From: Mycolicibacterium parafortuitum | GTDB lineage: Bacteria > Actinomycetota > Actinomycetes > Mycobacteriales > Mycobacteriaceae | Assembly: GCF_002086815.1 (NCBI RefSeq) | Contig: NZ_MVID01000027.1 | Location: 1 to 64,000, forward strand | Length of the DNA: 64,000 bases | Reading direction: 5' to 3' | In this document: piece after piece, positions 17,639 to 25,729 of the stretch | Numbering within the stretch: position 1 is the stretch's first letter | Layout of the letters: every line of letters begins with the position of its first letter | Notes under the pieces: model-generated | Seen by the model: only the letters and a program-made list of their open reading frames with translations | Database searches by the model: none | Told to the model about the DNA's origin: nothing | Made by a program: the position numbers and the translations under genes

Positions 17639-18678
17639 TGGGGTACGTGGCCGTTGGGTGCCACCGACTCCGGGACGCGGGCCTGCTGGATGGTCTGCAC
17701 GGCGAACTGCGTCGCACGGCGGTAGTTCAGCGTGTAGATGTCCGCGGGCGCCGAAACCTCGACCGCCTGGCCGGCCAGCGGCACCTCCTTGGGGTCGAGA
17801 CCCTCCAGGACGGGCGTGTCCTCGTTGAAGACCTTGGTCTCGATCTCCAGGATCTCGTCGACGCTGCCGCCGCGGAAGTCCTTGTCGGTGGCCACACCCC
17901 AGAAGATGATGCACTTGTCGTAGCTGACCGGCGACGGAAAGTCGACGAGGTAGCGCTTGCCGGTCTCGGGACCGAAGTAGTACAGGATGGTCGCCATACC
18001 CGGCGCGTACGAGTGATAGTGCATCCACGCGTCACCGACGTCGGAGAAGTCCGAGTCCGGCACCTGGCGGTAGAAGTAGGACGCCCACACCTCGCGACCC
18101 TCGCGCTTGACGTCCAGGTCGGTGACGACCGGGTCCACATCACCCATCGACGGTTCGTGCACGAACGGGAAGTGCGCCATGTCGCGGAAGTTCTCCGTGG
18201 CGGCCATGAACCCGCATTCGGCATGGATCGGTTCTGCTGCACGCCAAGACAATTCGAGACCCTCGATCTCCGGCGGGTTGGGGATGTCGAAGACCGGGTC
18301 GCCCAGGCAGGTCCACACGTGCTCGAACCGCTCGATCACCGGGTAGGACTTGATCGCGGCCTTGGGCGGGATGCGGCCGTCCGCGGGCAGGGACGGGATG
18401 CGGTTGCAGACACCGGTGCTGCCGTCGAACTCCCAGCCGTGGTACGGACACGCGATGCTGTCGCCGACCACCTTGCCGTCGGCGAGATTGCCACCGCGGT
18501 GGATGCACCGGCGGTCGGTGACCCGCGCGGTACCGGTCGAGTCGCGGAACACCACCAGGTTGTGGTCCAACAGCGTGGCCGACTGCGGGGTGTCGATGTC
18601 TTCGGACCGTGCCACCACGAACCAGACGTGCTGGTAGGCCTCGCGCAGTTTCCCGGGGGTCAGTGCATCCTGATTCAT
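17635..18678 (-). CDS. Rieske non-heme iron oxygenase, alpha subunit (VanA-like)
   Basis: A 347-residue oxygenase. Rieske cluster ligands are Cys58, His60, Cys77 and His80 (CIH...CPYH). The mononuclear iron site is NFRDMAHFPFVH with Asp166 bridging and His169/His174 as ligands. Single-subunit enzymes of this size often catalyse O- or N-demethylation or ring hydroxylation, as in VanA. I start at the ATG at 18678, which overlaps the preceding deacetylase-like gene as ATGA; the frame is open further upstream but out of family. The reductase gene follows with another ATGA overlap. Substrate unknown. Confidence 0.93.
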   Translation of the reverse strand: MNQDALTPGKLREAYQHVWFVVARSEDIDTPQSATLLDHNLVVFRDSTGTARVTDRRCIHRGGNLADGKVVGDSIACPYHGWEFDGSTGVCNRIPSLPADGRIPPKAAIKSYPVIERFEHVWTCLGDPVFDIPNPPEIEGLELSWRAAEPIHAECGFMAATENFRDMAHFPFVHEPSMGDVDPVVTDLDVKREGREVWASYFYRQVPDSDFSDVGDAWMHYHSYAPGMATILYYFGPETGKRYLVDFPSPVSYDKCIIFWGVATDKDFRGGSVDEILEIETKVFNEDTPVLEGLDPKEVPLAGQAVEVSAPADIYTLNYRRATQFAVQTIQQARVPESVAPNGHVPQ

Positions 18679-19580
18679 CGTTGCTCTCCTGTCGATGGGG
18701 CTGTCACGGGTTCGAAGTCGGGACGGGTCAACGTGCGCGGTGTCAGCTGCTGGGTCCGCACGTGGTCGGCGATCTCGGCCATTCCCGCCACCCATACGTC
18801 GTCCATGCCGCACACCTCGGCGATGAACTCCCGCAGCGCCGCCGCCCGGCCGGGCCGGCCGCTGAGGAACGGATGATTGGTCAGAATCCAGGCACCGCCG
18901 ATGTCGCGCATCGCGTCGAGTTCGCTTCGCCACAGCTCCATCGCCTTGGCCGGCGTCTCGATCAGCCCGGTGCCGGAGAAGTCCGGGACGAAGCAATACT
19001 GCAGCCAGTCGTCGAGTGCCCAACTGACCGGCAGCTCCACCAGAGACCCCGCACCGGCAACGGCCAGCTCGTAGGGATGGTCGGAGTCCATCAGCGTCGA
19101 GTCGTAGGTGAAGCCGAAGTCCGCCAGCACCTTCGGGGTGTGCCAGTTCATCTCCCACATCGGGGCGCGGTACCCCGTCGGCCGGACTCCGGCGACCTCG
19201 TCGAGTGCCGTCAGCCCGCGCTCCATGATCGCGCGCTCGGTGTCCTCGTCGACACCGACCAGGGACTCGTGCAGGTAGCCGTGGTGGGCGATCTCGTGAC
19301 CGGCACGCGCGATGGACCGGATGGCCTCAGGATGGCGCTCGGCGGTGTACCCCGGGACGAAAAAGGTTCCGGGAACCGAGAACTCGTCGAGGATGCCGAG
19401 CAGGCGCGGGACTCCCACCAGGGGGCCGTAGGCCTGGTGGGACATCGTGCCCATCCGGTCGGCGTAGGCGGAATCGGTGCTCAGCAGCGGGGATTCGGCA
19501 TCGACGTCGAAGGTGAACGCGACGGCGCAGCGCTTCCCATTTGGCCAGGACACAGGTTGCGCGGGGGTCAGGGCGGTCAT
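18675..19580 (-). CDS. Polysaccharide deacetylase-family hydrolase (allantoinase/PuuE-like)
   Basis: A 301-residue NodB-fold metal hydrolase. The metal and catalytic region is AFTFDVDAE (Asp25/Asp27), and HEIAHHGYLHE supplies His100 and His104. YRAPMWEMNW is the RAP motif. Members of this group act on N-acyl or cyclic amide compounds, for example PuuE allantoinase and peptidoglycan or imide hydrolases, not only on polysaccharides. No signal peptide, so it is cytoplasmic and fits a catabolic role. It overlaps the ureohydrolase upstream and the oxygenase downstream by four bases each. Confidence 0.88.
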   Translation of the reverse strand: MTALTPAQPVSWPNGKRCAVAFTFDVDAESPLLSTDSAYADRMGTMSHQAYGPLVGVPRLLGILDEFSVPGTFFVPGYTAERHPEAIRSIARAGHEIAHHGYLHESLVGVDEDTERAIMERGLTALDEVAGVRPTGYRAPMWEMNWHTPKVLADFGFTYDSTLMDSDHPYELAVAGAGSLVELPVSWALDDWLQYCFVPDFSGTGLIETPAKAMELWRSELDAMRDIGGAWILTNHPFLSGRPGRAAALREFIAEVCGMDDVWVAGMAEIADHVRTQQLTPRTLTRPDFEPVTAPSTGEQR

Positions 19581-20539
19581 TTGCGTGCCTTTCTTCCGAA
19601 CACGGACAGGAACTCCCAGGTGACGTTGGCCGCCGCGACGGCGGTGATCTCGGCGTGGTCGTAGGCCGGTGACACCTCGACGACGTCGACGCCGACCAGG
19701 TTCACCCCGTCGAAGCCGCGCACGACCTCCAGGAGTTCGCGGCTGGTCATCCCGCCGGCCTCCGGCGTCCCGGTGCCCGGCGCATGGGCCGGGTCGAGCA
19801 CGTCGATATCGACCGACACGTATACCGGTGCATCACCGACCCTTTCGCGAATGCGGTCGATGATTCCGTCGCTGCCGAGCGTGCCGATGTCGCGACAGGT
19901 GATGCAGGAGAATCCGAAGTTCGCGTCGTCGACGAGATCCTGCTTGTCGTAGATGGACCCGCGGACCCCGACGTGCAGGCTCTTGTCGAGCAGCAGCCCC
20001 TCCTCGAAGGCGCGCCGGAACGGCGACCCGTGGGTGATGTCGGCGCCGTAGTAGCTGTCCCAGGTGTCGAGGTGGGCATCGAAGTGCACCAGTGCCACCG
20101 GACCGTGGACGGCGTGCACGGCGCGCAGCGACGGCAGCGCCACCGAGTGGTCACCGCCGAGGATCACCGCCCGGGTGCCGTTCTCCAGCAGGGCGGTCAG
20201 CTCCGCGGCGGTCTGGTCGACGGCCGCGACGATGTCGAACGGATTGCACGCGATGTCACCGGCGTCGGCGAACTGGCACACCTCGAAGGGTTTGATGTCC
20301 AGTTCCGGGTTGTAGCCGCGGATCAGCCGGGAGGCCTGGCGAATCGCGTTGGGGCCGAAGCGCGCTCCAGGCCGGTAGGTGACCGCGCTGTCGAACGGCA
20401 CGCCCACGACGACGACGTCGGCGCGCGCCACGTCCTCGAGCCTGGGCAGCCGCGCGAAGGTGGTCCACCCGGCGTATCGCGGTTGGACCTGAGGGTCGAC
20501 CGCGCCCACGATCGGCGGACGTCCTGTGTCGTTGTTCAT
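19577..20539 (-). CDS. Ureohydrolase (agmatinase/guanidinobutyrase/arginase family)
   Basis: A 320-residue member of the arginase fold that hydrolyses a guanidino group to urea. All binuclear metal ligands are present: His131 (GGDHS), Asp154, His156 and Asp158 (DAHLD), Asp244 and Asp246 (DIDVLDPA). The sequence is nearer to agmatinases and guanidinobutyrases/proclavaminate amidinohydrolase than to arginase. I use the ATG at 20539; a longer frame into the neighbouring gene lacks similarity. The stop overlaps the next start as ATGA. Its presence suggests the pathway handles a guanidino or amidino substrate. Confidence 0.9.
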   Translation of the reverse strand: MNNDTGRPPIVGAVDPQVQPRYAGWTTFARLPRLEDVARADVVVVGVPFDSAVTYRPGARFGPNAIRQASRLIRGYNPELDIKPFEVCQFADAGDIACNPFDIVAAVDQTAAELTALLENGTRAVILGGDHSVALPSLRAVHAVHGPVALVHFDAHLDTWDSYYGADITHGSPFRRAFEEGLLLDKSLHVGVRGSIYDKQDLVDDANFGFSCITCRDIGTLGSDGIIDRIRERVGDAPVYVSVDIDVLDPAHAPGTGTPEAGGMTSRELLEVVRGFDGVNLVGVDVVEVSPAYDHAEITAVAAANVTWEFLSVFGRKARK

Positions 20540-20552
20540 CAATGTGCCTTTC

Positions 20553-21257
20553 CTAGACGCGATTACGAGAGAGTCCACCGTCGACGTTGACCACCTGGCC
20601 GACCGCCGCACCCAGCCGGCGCTGGCAGAGCAGGCCGATGGTCCGGGCCACCTCGGTGACGCTGCCCCGACGCCCGACGGGAGGCAGGCCGGCGCCTCCG
20701 GCCACGTCGCACACCGCCCATTCGGACTCCACGGCGCCGACGGCGACGGCGTTGACGCCGATCCCGAACCGACCGAAGTCGCGGGTCAGCGATTTGGTCA
20801 GGGCCGCGATGCCGCCCGCCGCCGTGGCGACCGCGGCCAATTCCGGCCCGCCGACGTGCCAGCGCGAGGTCGTCAGCACCATCCGTCCGCCGTCGCCCGC
20901 GTCGCGCATGTGCTCGGCGGTGGCCTGGGCGAACAGGAAGGTACCGGTGAGAGTGGCATCGACGTGCGCCCAGAAGTCGTCCATGGACTGTGCGGTGAGC
21001 GCGGCGACGTGGGGCAGCGCGTGCGCGGTGACCAGCGTGTCGAGGCCACCCATCGCCTCGGCAGCCTGTGCGACGGCGGCGCGTACGGCCGTGCTGTCGG
21101 CGGGGTCGGCGACGATCGTCAGCGCCTCCGCCGACGTTCCGGCAGGCGATCCGCAGGTGCCGACGGTGCTCGCGCCGCCCGCGCGAAAGTGATCCCGCAC
21201 CGCCGCGCCGAGCTCGGTGTCCACACCCGTGATCAGGACGCGCTGTTGTTCGACCAT
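20553..21257 (-). CDS. Degenerate short-chain dehydrogenase-like protein lacking catalytic Tyr/Lys
   Basis: A 234-residue SDR-fold protein. The C-terminal half is SDR-like (LTKSLTRDFGRFGIGVNAV and GQVVNVDGGLS), but the active site is lost. After Ser131 the Tyr-x3-Lys positions read V143-ATA-A147, and the N-terminal nucleotide motif TGxxxGxG is degraded to TGVDTELG. It lies 2 bases downstream of an intact SDR. Pairs of active and inactive SDRs can form heteromers, as with BbsC/BbsD in toluene catabolism. A structural or regulatory partner role is inferred. Confidence 0.85.
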   Translation of the reverse strand: MVEQQRVLITGVDTELGAAVRDHFRAGGASTVGTCGSPAGTSAEALTIVADPADSTAVRAAVAQAAEAMGGLDTLVTAHALPHVAALTAQSMDDFWAHVDATLTGTFLFAQATAEHMRDAGDGGRMVLTTSRWHVGGPELAAVATAAGGIAALTKSLTRDFGRFGIGVNAVAVGAVESEWAVCDVAGGAGLPPVGRRGSVTEVARTIGLLCQRRLGAAVGQVVNVDGGLSRNRV

Positions 21258-21259
21258 GC

Positions 21260-21955
21260 TCAGATCACCGTTCCGCTGTTGACCGACAAGACTTCTCCGC
21301 ACAGGAAGAGGTCTTCTTCGAGCAGGGCCCGCACCAGTTCGGCCACCTCTTCCGGCGTGGCGATACGACGCGCGGGCAACGTCTCGAGGAACTTCTCGGC
21401 GCGCTCCCACGAATCGGCGGGCAGCAGTGGCGTGTCACACGGCCCGGGTGCCACGGCGTTGACGATCACGCCGTCGGCCGCCACCTCGGCGGCGACGCTG
21501 CGCAACAACGACAGCGCGGCAGCCTTGGCGGCGGCGTAGTGGGCGTCGTTGCTGCCCCCGCCGATGGCCCGTTCGGAGGCGATCCCGACGATCCGGCCCT
21601 GTTTGCGGGACTGCATCTGCGGCAGCACCGCCCGGCACACGTGGGCCAGCCCGCCGACGTGCACCCTCAGCATCCGCTGCCAGGACGCCGGATCGATGTC
21701 CAGCGCCGGGATCTCCTCGTAGTGACCCGCACAGATCACGGCGGCGTCGATCTGCCCGAGGGCGGCCTCGATCTGTGCCACCGCCCCGAGCACCGCCTGC
21801 TCGTCGGCGACGTCGGCGGTGAGCCACATGTCGGTGTCGGGCGCGGGTTCGCGGGAGATCGATGCGACGGTCCACCCGCATTCGGCGAGCCGGGCGGCGA
21901 TGGCGGCACCGATGCCGCTGCCGGCGCCGGTCACCACGGCGACCGGGGCGCTCAT
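21260..21955 (-). CDS. Short-chain dehydrogenase/reductase (intact)
   Basis: A 231-residue classical SDR. The cofactor motif TGAGSGIG is at residues 9-16, and the catalytic residues are Ser127, Tyr140 and Lys144 (YAAAK). The C-terminus LCGEVLSVNSGTVI fits the family. It starts at the ATG at 21955, which overlaps the permease stop as ATGA. The likely job is oxidation of an alcohol or reduction of a carbonyl made in the operon's pathway, with the degenerate SDR as a possible partner. Confidence 0.92.
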   Translation of the reverse strand: MSAPVAVVTGAGSGIGAAIAARLAECGWTVASISREPAPDTDMWLTADVADEQAVLGAVAQIEAALGQIDAAVICAGHYEEIPALDIDPASWQRMLRVHVGGLAHVCRAVLPQMQSRKQGRIVGIASERAIGGGSNDAHYAAAKAAALSLLRSVAAEVAADGVIVNAVAPGPCDTPLLPADSWERAEKFLETLPARRIATPEEVAELVRALLEEDLFLCGEVLSVNSGTVI

Positions 21956-23415
21956 ACGAGTTCGGCTTCCGACGCCGACCGCGGTTCGCCGTCCAGTGCG
22001 CCCGGCGGCTGCTGGCCGACCTTGCGGACCTTCACGATCACAAGGCCCAGTGCGAGGATCGCGCCCATCGCCACGAAGAACGCCCAGTTGATGAACCACG
22101 CGTCGGACACTGTGCGGGGCCAGACGATGTTGACGAACGCGAATCCCGCCCACAGGACCGCCATCAGCGCCACCGGGAGGCTGAGCTTACCCAGATGCCA
22201 GGGTCCCGGCACCCACGTACCACGCAGGCGCGCAACCAATCCCGTGACCAACGGGAACAGGAAGGCGAGGTAGTAACCCCCGGCGGTGAAGGTGACCAGC
22301 ACCGAGTAGACGTCGGTGGCCGAGATCAGATAGACCACGGCGCCGATCACGGTGGTGACCAGGATCGCGGTGACCGGCTGGGCTTCCGCCTTGGACAGTT
22401 TCGACAGCACCCGGGAGCCCGGCAGCACCCTGTCCCGGGCGAAGGCCCAGATGACCCGCGACGCCGAGGCCTGCAGGGCCAGGAAGCTCGCCAGGAAGCC
22501 GATCACGAAGGCGAGCAGGATCGGCTTGACCCAGGATTCGCCCAGCGCGGTCCCGAGGACGTAGGTGACCGGATCGGAGACCTCACCGGAGGTGATCTTG
22601 TCGAAGTCCGGCACGGCCAGCGTGACCGCAAGCGACGCGTAGGCGATGACGATGGCGATGAACGACACCGAGAACAGCATCGCTTTGGGGACGTTGCGCT
22701 GCGGCTCCTTGACCTCTTCGGCGATCGCTCCAGCACTTTCGAAGCCGAGGATCGACCAGCTGGTGAACGCCAGGGCCGCCAGGAACGGTCCGGAAAGATA
22801 GGCCCACGACCATCCGCTGCTGAGGTCGATCCCCTGCACGATGACGTCGAGGCCGTGGTGGCGGTGGAAGATCAGCAGGTAGGTGCCGAGCCCGACCGAG
22901 GCCACGATCTCGGCGATGATGCTGCCCAGCATCAGGGTTTTCAGGAAGACGCGGCCGGCGATGTTCGCGGCGGTACCCGCCAGCAGGATCAACAGCGCGA
23001 TGATGCTCTGCTGCACCGCGGTCGGGCTGGCGATTCCGACCAGCTCCGCCAGGAAGCCTGCGCCGCCGTAGGCGACCGTGGCCATGATGATGACCAGGGC
23101 CCACATGTACACCCAGCCGGCGAACCAGCCGGTCACCTCTCCGGCGAGCCGTTTGGTCCACTGGTAGATCGACCCTTCGAACGGCCACCGTGACACCAGC
23201 TCCGCGAATGCCAGCGCGACGATGAACTGTCCCGTCCCGACGATGACGAAGGTCCACCAGAAGCCGGGGCCCGCTGTCGCCAGCGACAGCCCGTAGATGC
23301 CGTACATCGCCACGATCGGCGAGATGAACGCGAAAGCGAACGCGAAGGCCGACCACAACGAGAACTCACGCTTCAGTTCTGTTGGTGCCGAACCATTTTC
23401 ACTACTTTCCACCAT
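21952..23415 (-). CDS. APC superfamily amino acid/amine permease
   Basis: A 487-residue transporter with twelve or more predicted membrane helices. The APC family shows in the N-terminal SLWSAFAFAFAFISPI and GPGFWWTFVIVG, then SWSILGFESAGAIAEEVKEPQRNVPKAM, typical of the choline/GABA/amino acid transporter group. The ATG at 23415 is preceded by AAAGG; the frame extends upstream without likeness. First gene of the coupled operon, so it probably imports the substrate. An amine, amino acid or guanidino compound is likely. Confidence 0.9.
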   Translation of the reverse strand: MVESSENGSAPTELKREFSLWSAFAFAFAFISPIVAMYGIYGLSLATAGPGFWWTFVIVGTGQFIVALAFAELVSRWPFEGSIYQWTKRLAGEVTGWFAGWVYMWALVIIMATVAYGGAGFLAELVGIASPTAVQQSIIALLILLAGTAANIAGRVFLKTLMLGSIIAEIVASVGLGTYLLIFHRHHGLDVIVQGIDLSSGWSWAYLSGPFLAALAFTSWSILGFESAGAIAEEVKEPQRNVPKAMLFSVSFIAIVIAYASLAVTLAVPDFDKITSGEVSDPVTYVLGTALGESWVKPILLAFVIGFLASFLALQASASRVIWAFARDRVLPGSRVLSKLSKAEAQPVTAILVTTVIGAVVYLISATDVYSVLVTFTAGGYYLAFLFPLVTGLVARLRGTWVPGPWHLGKLSLPVALMAVLWAGFAFVNIVWPRTVSDAWFINWAFFVAMGAILALGLVIVKVRKVGQQPPGALDGEPRSASEAELV

Positions 23416-23648
23416 CTGGTGTCCCTTTCGCCGCCTCAAGTTCAGGAAAGTATGTGCACGACGGCAACCGTCCGGCATCCTCAGCGGGCAAGCGCGGTTT
23501 GGGCGCACAGTCGCCAGGTGCCCGGGTGTAGGGATCTACAGCGTTTCCCCCGGGAGTGGCCCAACCGGCGCACGCGGACGGCACCGCTGCCCATACACTC
23601 GCCGCGCCGGGATGCTCGGAAAGGGGGGCTTCAGAAAGCGAGGACGAA
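23416..23648. promoter_or_regulatory. Divergent promoter region of the permease operon and the polyprenyl synthase
   Basis: A 233-base gap between divergent genes. It contains TGTAG-GGAT-CTACA, a perfect 5-bp inverted repeat at 23527-23540, 112 bases from the permease start, which may bind the PucR regulator. I looked for the conserved core of a guanidine riboswitch and did not recognise one. Confidence 0.4.
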
Positions 23649-24752
23649 GTGACCGACGACGCCGTGAAGGTGTTCCTCGCAACCCTGGAGGAGCGGCTGG
23701 AATCCGCCGTGACCTCGACCGTCGGGGCACCGCTGAAAGGCGTCGACGCCGGCCTGGCACCGTTCGCGGACCTGTGCCTGTCGGCGGTGAAGTCCGGCGG
23801 TAAACGTCTGCGACCCCGATTCGCGTTCTGGGCGTGGCGCGCGGTGGCGCCGGCCGGTGCATCCCCCGAACCACTGGTGCACCTGGCCGCGGCGGTCGAA
23901 CTGCTGCACGCCGCGATCCTGGTGCACGACGACGTCATCGACGATTCGGACGTCCGCCGCGGCCAACCGTCGGTGCGTGCCGCGCTGGCCGCCCGGCACC
24001 GCGACCGCCGGGGATCCGGTGACGCGCGACAATTCGGCGACCACATGGCACTTCTCGTCGGGGACCTGTTGTGGTCTGCCGTGCACGACACCGTCGACCT
24101 CGCGGTGGAGCCCCTGGCACCCGAGGCACGCCGGCGCGTGCGCTCTGCGTTCGCCGCCATGCGGGTCGAGGTACTCGCCGGCCAGTTCCTCGAGCTCCAG
24201 GCCCAGGCGGACCGGGACTACGCCGCCGCCACCGCCGGCAAGATCCAGCGGTACAAGACCAGCAGCTACACCGTGCTGCGACCGGTGCACCTCGGCCTCG
24301 AGCTGGCCGGGACACCGCACGGCGCGGCCCCGGACGCCCTTCAGCGGTACGCCGTCGCAGTCGGCCGGGCCTTCCAGCTGCGCGACGACCTGTCCGATCT
24401 GTTCAGCACGACCGCCGACAGCGGCAAGCGCGTCGGCGACGACATCCGCGGCGGGAAACCGACCGAGTTGCTGGGAGCCGCCCTCGAACTCGCCGGCGCG
24501 GCCGACCGGGCCATCCTGACGGAGGTCGTCGGCGACGAGACCGCTGACGAGATCGCCATCGCCGATGTCCGGAGCGTGATGATGCGGACGGGCGCCGCGG
24601 CCCGCATCCACGACCACATCGACGAGTTGGTCGGCTCGGCGCGTCGGGCGATCGAGGAACTGCGCCCGCACACCGACGCCGCGGTGTGCACGGGGCTCAG
24701 CGGCATGCTCGCCGAATGCACCGACCTGTCGTTCCTGCCCGACGCCAGGTGA
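23649..24752 (+). CDS. Polyprenyl diphosphate synthase (GGPP/short-chain type)
   Basis: A 367-residue trans-isoprenyl diphosphate synthase. The first Asp-rich motif is DDVID at 94-98, following LLHAAILVH; the second is DDLSD at 246-250 in FQLRDDLSD. GGKRLRPRF near residue 50 binds diphosphate. Such enzymes condense isopentenyl diphosphate onto an allylic primer; product length cannot be told safely. The GTG at 23649 has GAGG upstream; an in-frame ATG at 23556 would add 31 residues without likeness. No terpene or carotenoid genes adjoin it. Confidence 0.9.
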   Translation: MTDDAVKVFLATLEERLESAVTSTVGAPLKGVDAGLAPFADLCLSAVKSGGKRLRPRFAFWAWRAVAPAGASPEPLVHLAAAVELLHAAILVHDDVIDDSDVRRGQPSVRAALAARHRDRRGSGDARQFGDHMALLVGDLLWSAVHDTVDLAVEPLAPEARRRVRSAFAAMRVEVLAGQFLELQAQADRDYAAATAGKIQRYKTSSYTVLRPVHLGLELAGTPHGAAPDALQRYAVAVGRAFQLRDDLSDLFSTTADSGKRVGDDIRGGKPTELLGAALELAGAADRAILTEVVGDETADEIAIADVRSVMMRTGAAARIHDHIDELVGSARRAIEELRPHTDAAVCTGLSGMLAECTDLSFLPDAR

Positions 24753-24761
24753 GCTCCCGGG

Positions 24762-25517
24762 TCAGTCCTCGTCGAGCTGTGCGGCGACGTCGTCCGGGAT
24801 GTCGAGGTTGGTGAAGACGTTCTGCACGTCGTCACTGTCCTCCAAAGCGTCGACCAGCTTGAGCACCTTGCGCGCGCCGTCGAGATCGACGGGCACCGTC
24901 ACCGACGGCTGGAAGCTCGCCTCTGCGGAGTCGTACTCGATGCCGGCGTCCTGCAGCGCGGTCCGCACAGCGACGAGATCCGTTGGCTCGGAGATGATCT
25001 CGAAGCTCTCCCCCAGGTCGTTGACGTCCTCGGCGCCGGCGTCGAGCACCGCGGTCAGCACGTCGTCCTCGGTGAGGCCGTTCTTTTCCAGCGTGACCAC
25101 ACCTTTGCGGGTGAACAGGTAGGACACCGAGCCGGGATCGGCCATGTTGCCGCCGTTGCGGGTCATCGCCACGCGCACCTCGCCGGCCGCACGGTTCTTG
25201 TTGTCGGTGAGGCACTCCACGAGGATCGCGACACCGTTGGGGCCGTAGCCCTCGTAGGTGATGTTCTGCCAGTCGGCGCCGCCGGCCTCTTCACCCGCGC
25301 CGCGCTTGCGCGCGCGCTCGATGTTGTCGTTGGGGACCGAGTTCTTCTTGGCCTTCTGGATGGCGTCGTAGAGCGTCGGGTTTCCGCCGGGGTCGCCGCC
25401 CCCGGTCCTGGCCGCCACCTCGATGTTCTTGATCAGCTTGGCGAAGTTCTTGCCGCGGCGCGCGTCGATCACGGCCTTCTTGTGCTTGGTGGTGGCCCAC
25501 TTGGAATGGCCGCTCAT
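24762..25517 (-). CDS. yebC: YebC/PmpR-family (TACO1-like) protein
   Basis: A 251-residue YebC-family protein. It begins MSGHSKWATTKHKKAVIDAR and includes GRGKNFAK-type basic residues, GGNMADPGSVSYLF and the conserved C-terminal domain. The family was first called a transcription regulator; recent work links it to ribosome function at proline stretches. Length and motifs are normal. Its stop lies 9 bases from the stop of the convergent polyprenyl synthase. Confidence 0.95.
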   Translation of the reverse strand: MSGHSKWATTKHKKAVIDARRGKNFAKLIKNIEVAARTGGGDPGGNPTLYDAIQKAKKNSVPNDNIERARKRGAGEEAGGADWQNITYEGYGPNGVAILVECLTDNKNRAAGEVRVAMTRNGGNMADPGSVSYLFTRKGVVTLEKNGLTEDDVLTAVLDAGAEDVNDLGESFEIISEPTDLVAVRTALQDAGIEYDSAEASFQPSVTVPVDLDGARKVLKLVDALEDSDDVQNVFTNLDIPDDVAAQLDED

Positions 25518-25701
25518 GCAGGTACTACCTTCTTCGTCTGATCGTCGGGGCGTGCTACATCAAAGTCCGATCGATCAGTCTACGTGGGCGTTCGCCCGGA
25601 TTCCGAACGTGTTCACCCCGAAATCGCCGGGATTCGCCGCTCGGAGACCGCCGGCGCCCCCTGTGAGCGGTGTTACATGGGCCACAAATGGTGCGCAGCT
25701 T

Positions 25702-25721
25702 ATCTTACTCAGGAGTAAGAT
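25702..25721. promoter_or_regulatory. Perfect 20-bp palindrome before acyl-CoA dehydrogenase, likely TetR-type operator
   Basis: ATCTTACTC-AG-GAGTAAGAT has two perfect 9-bp arms around a 2-base spacer. It ends 8 bases before the ATG of the dehydrogenase, where a bound repressor would block transcription or ribosome access. TTACTC/GAGTAA half sites are common TetR/FadR-type operators. No TetR gene adjoins, so the regulator must be elsewhere. Confidence 0.75.
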
Positions 25722-25729
25722 CTCCTGTC

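Noticed and set aside
17635..19158. N-terminally extended Rieske protein of 507 residues
   Set aside because: The added 160 residues are a frame shadow of the deacetylase gene; the ATG at 18678 gives the family length and an ATGA overlap.
23416..23648. Guanidine riboswitch in front of the permease operon
   Set aside because: A guanidino pathway made this worth checking, but I could not find a recognisable riboswitch core or a convincing pairing pattern.
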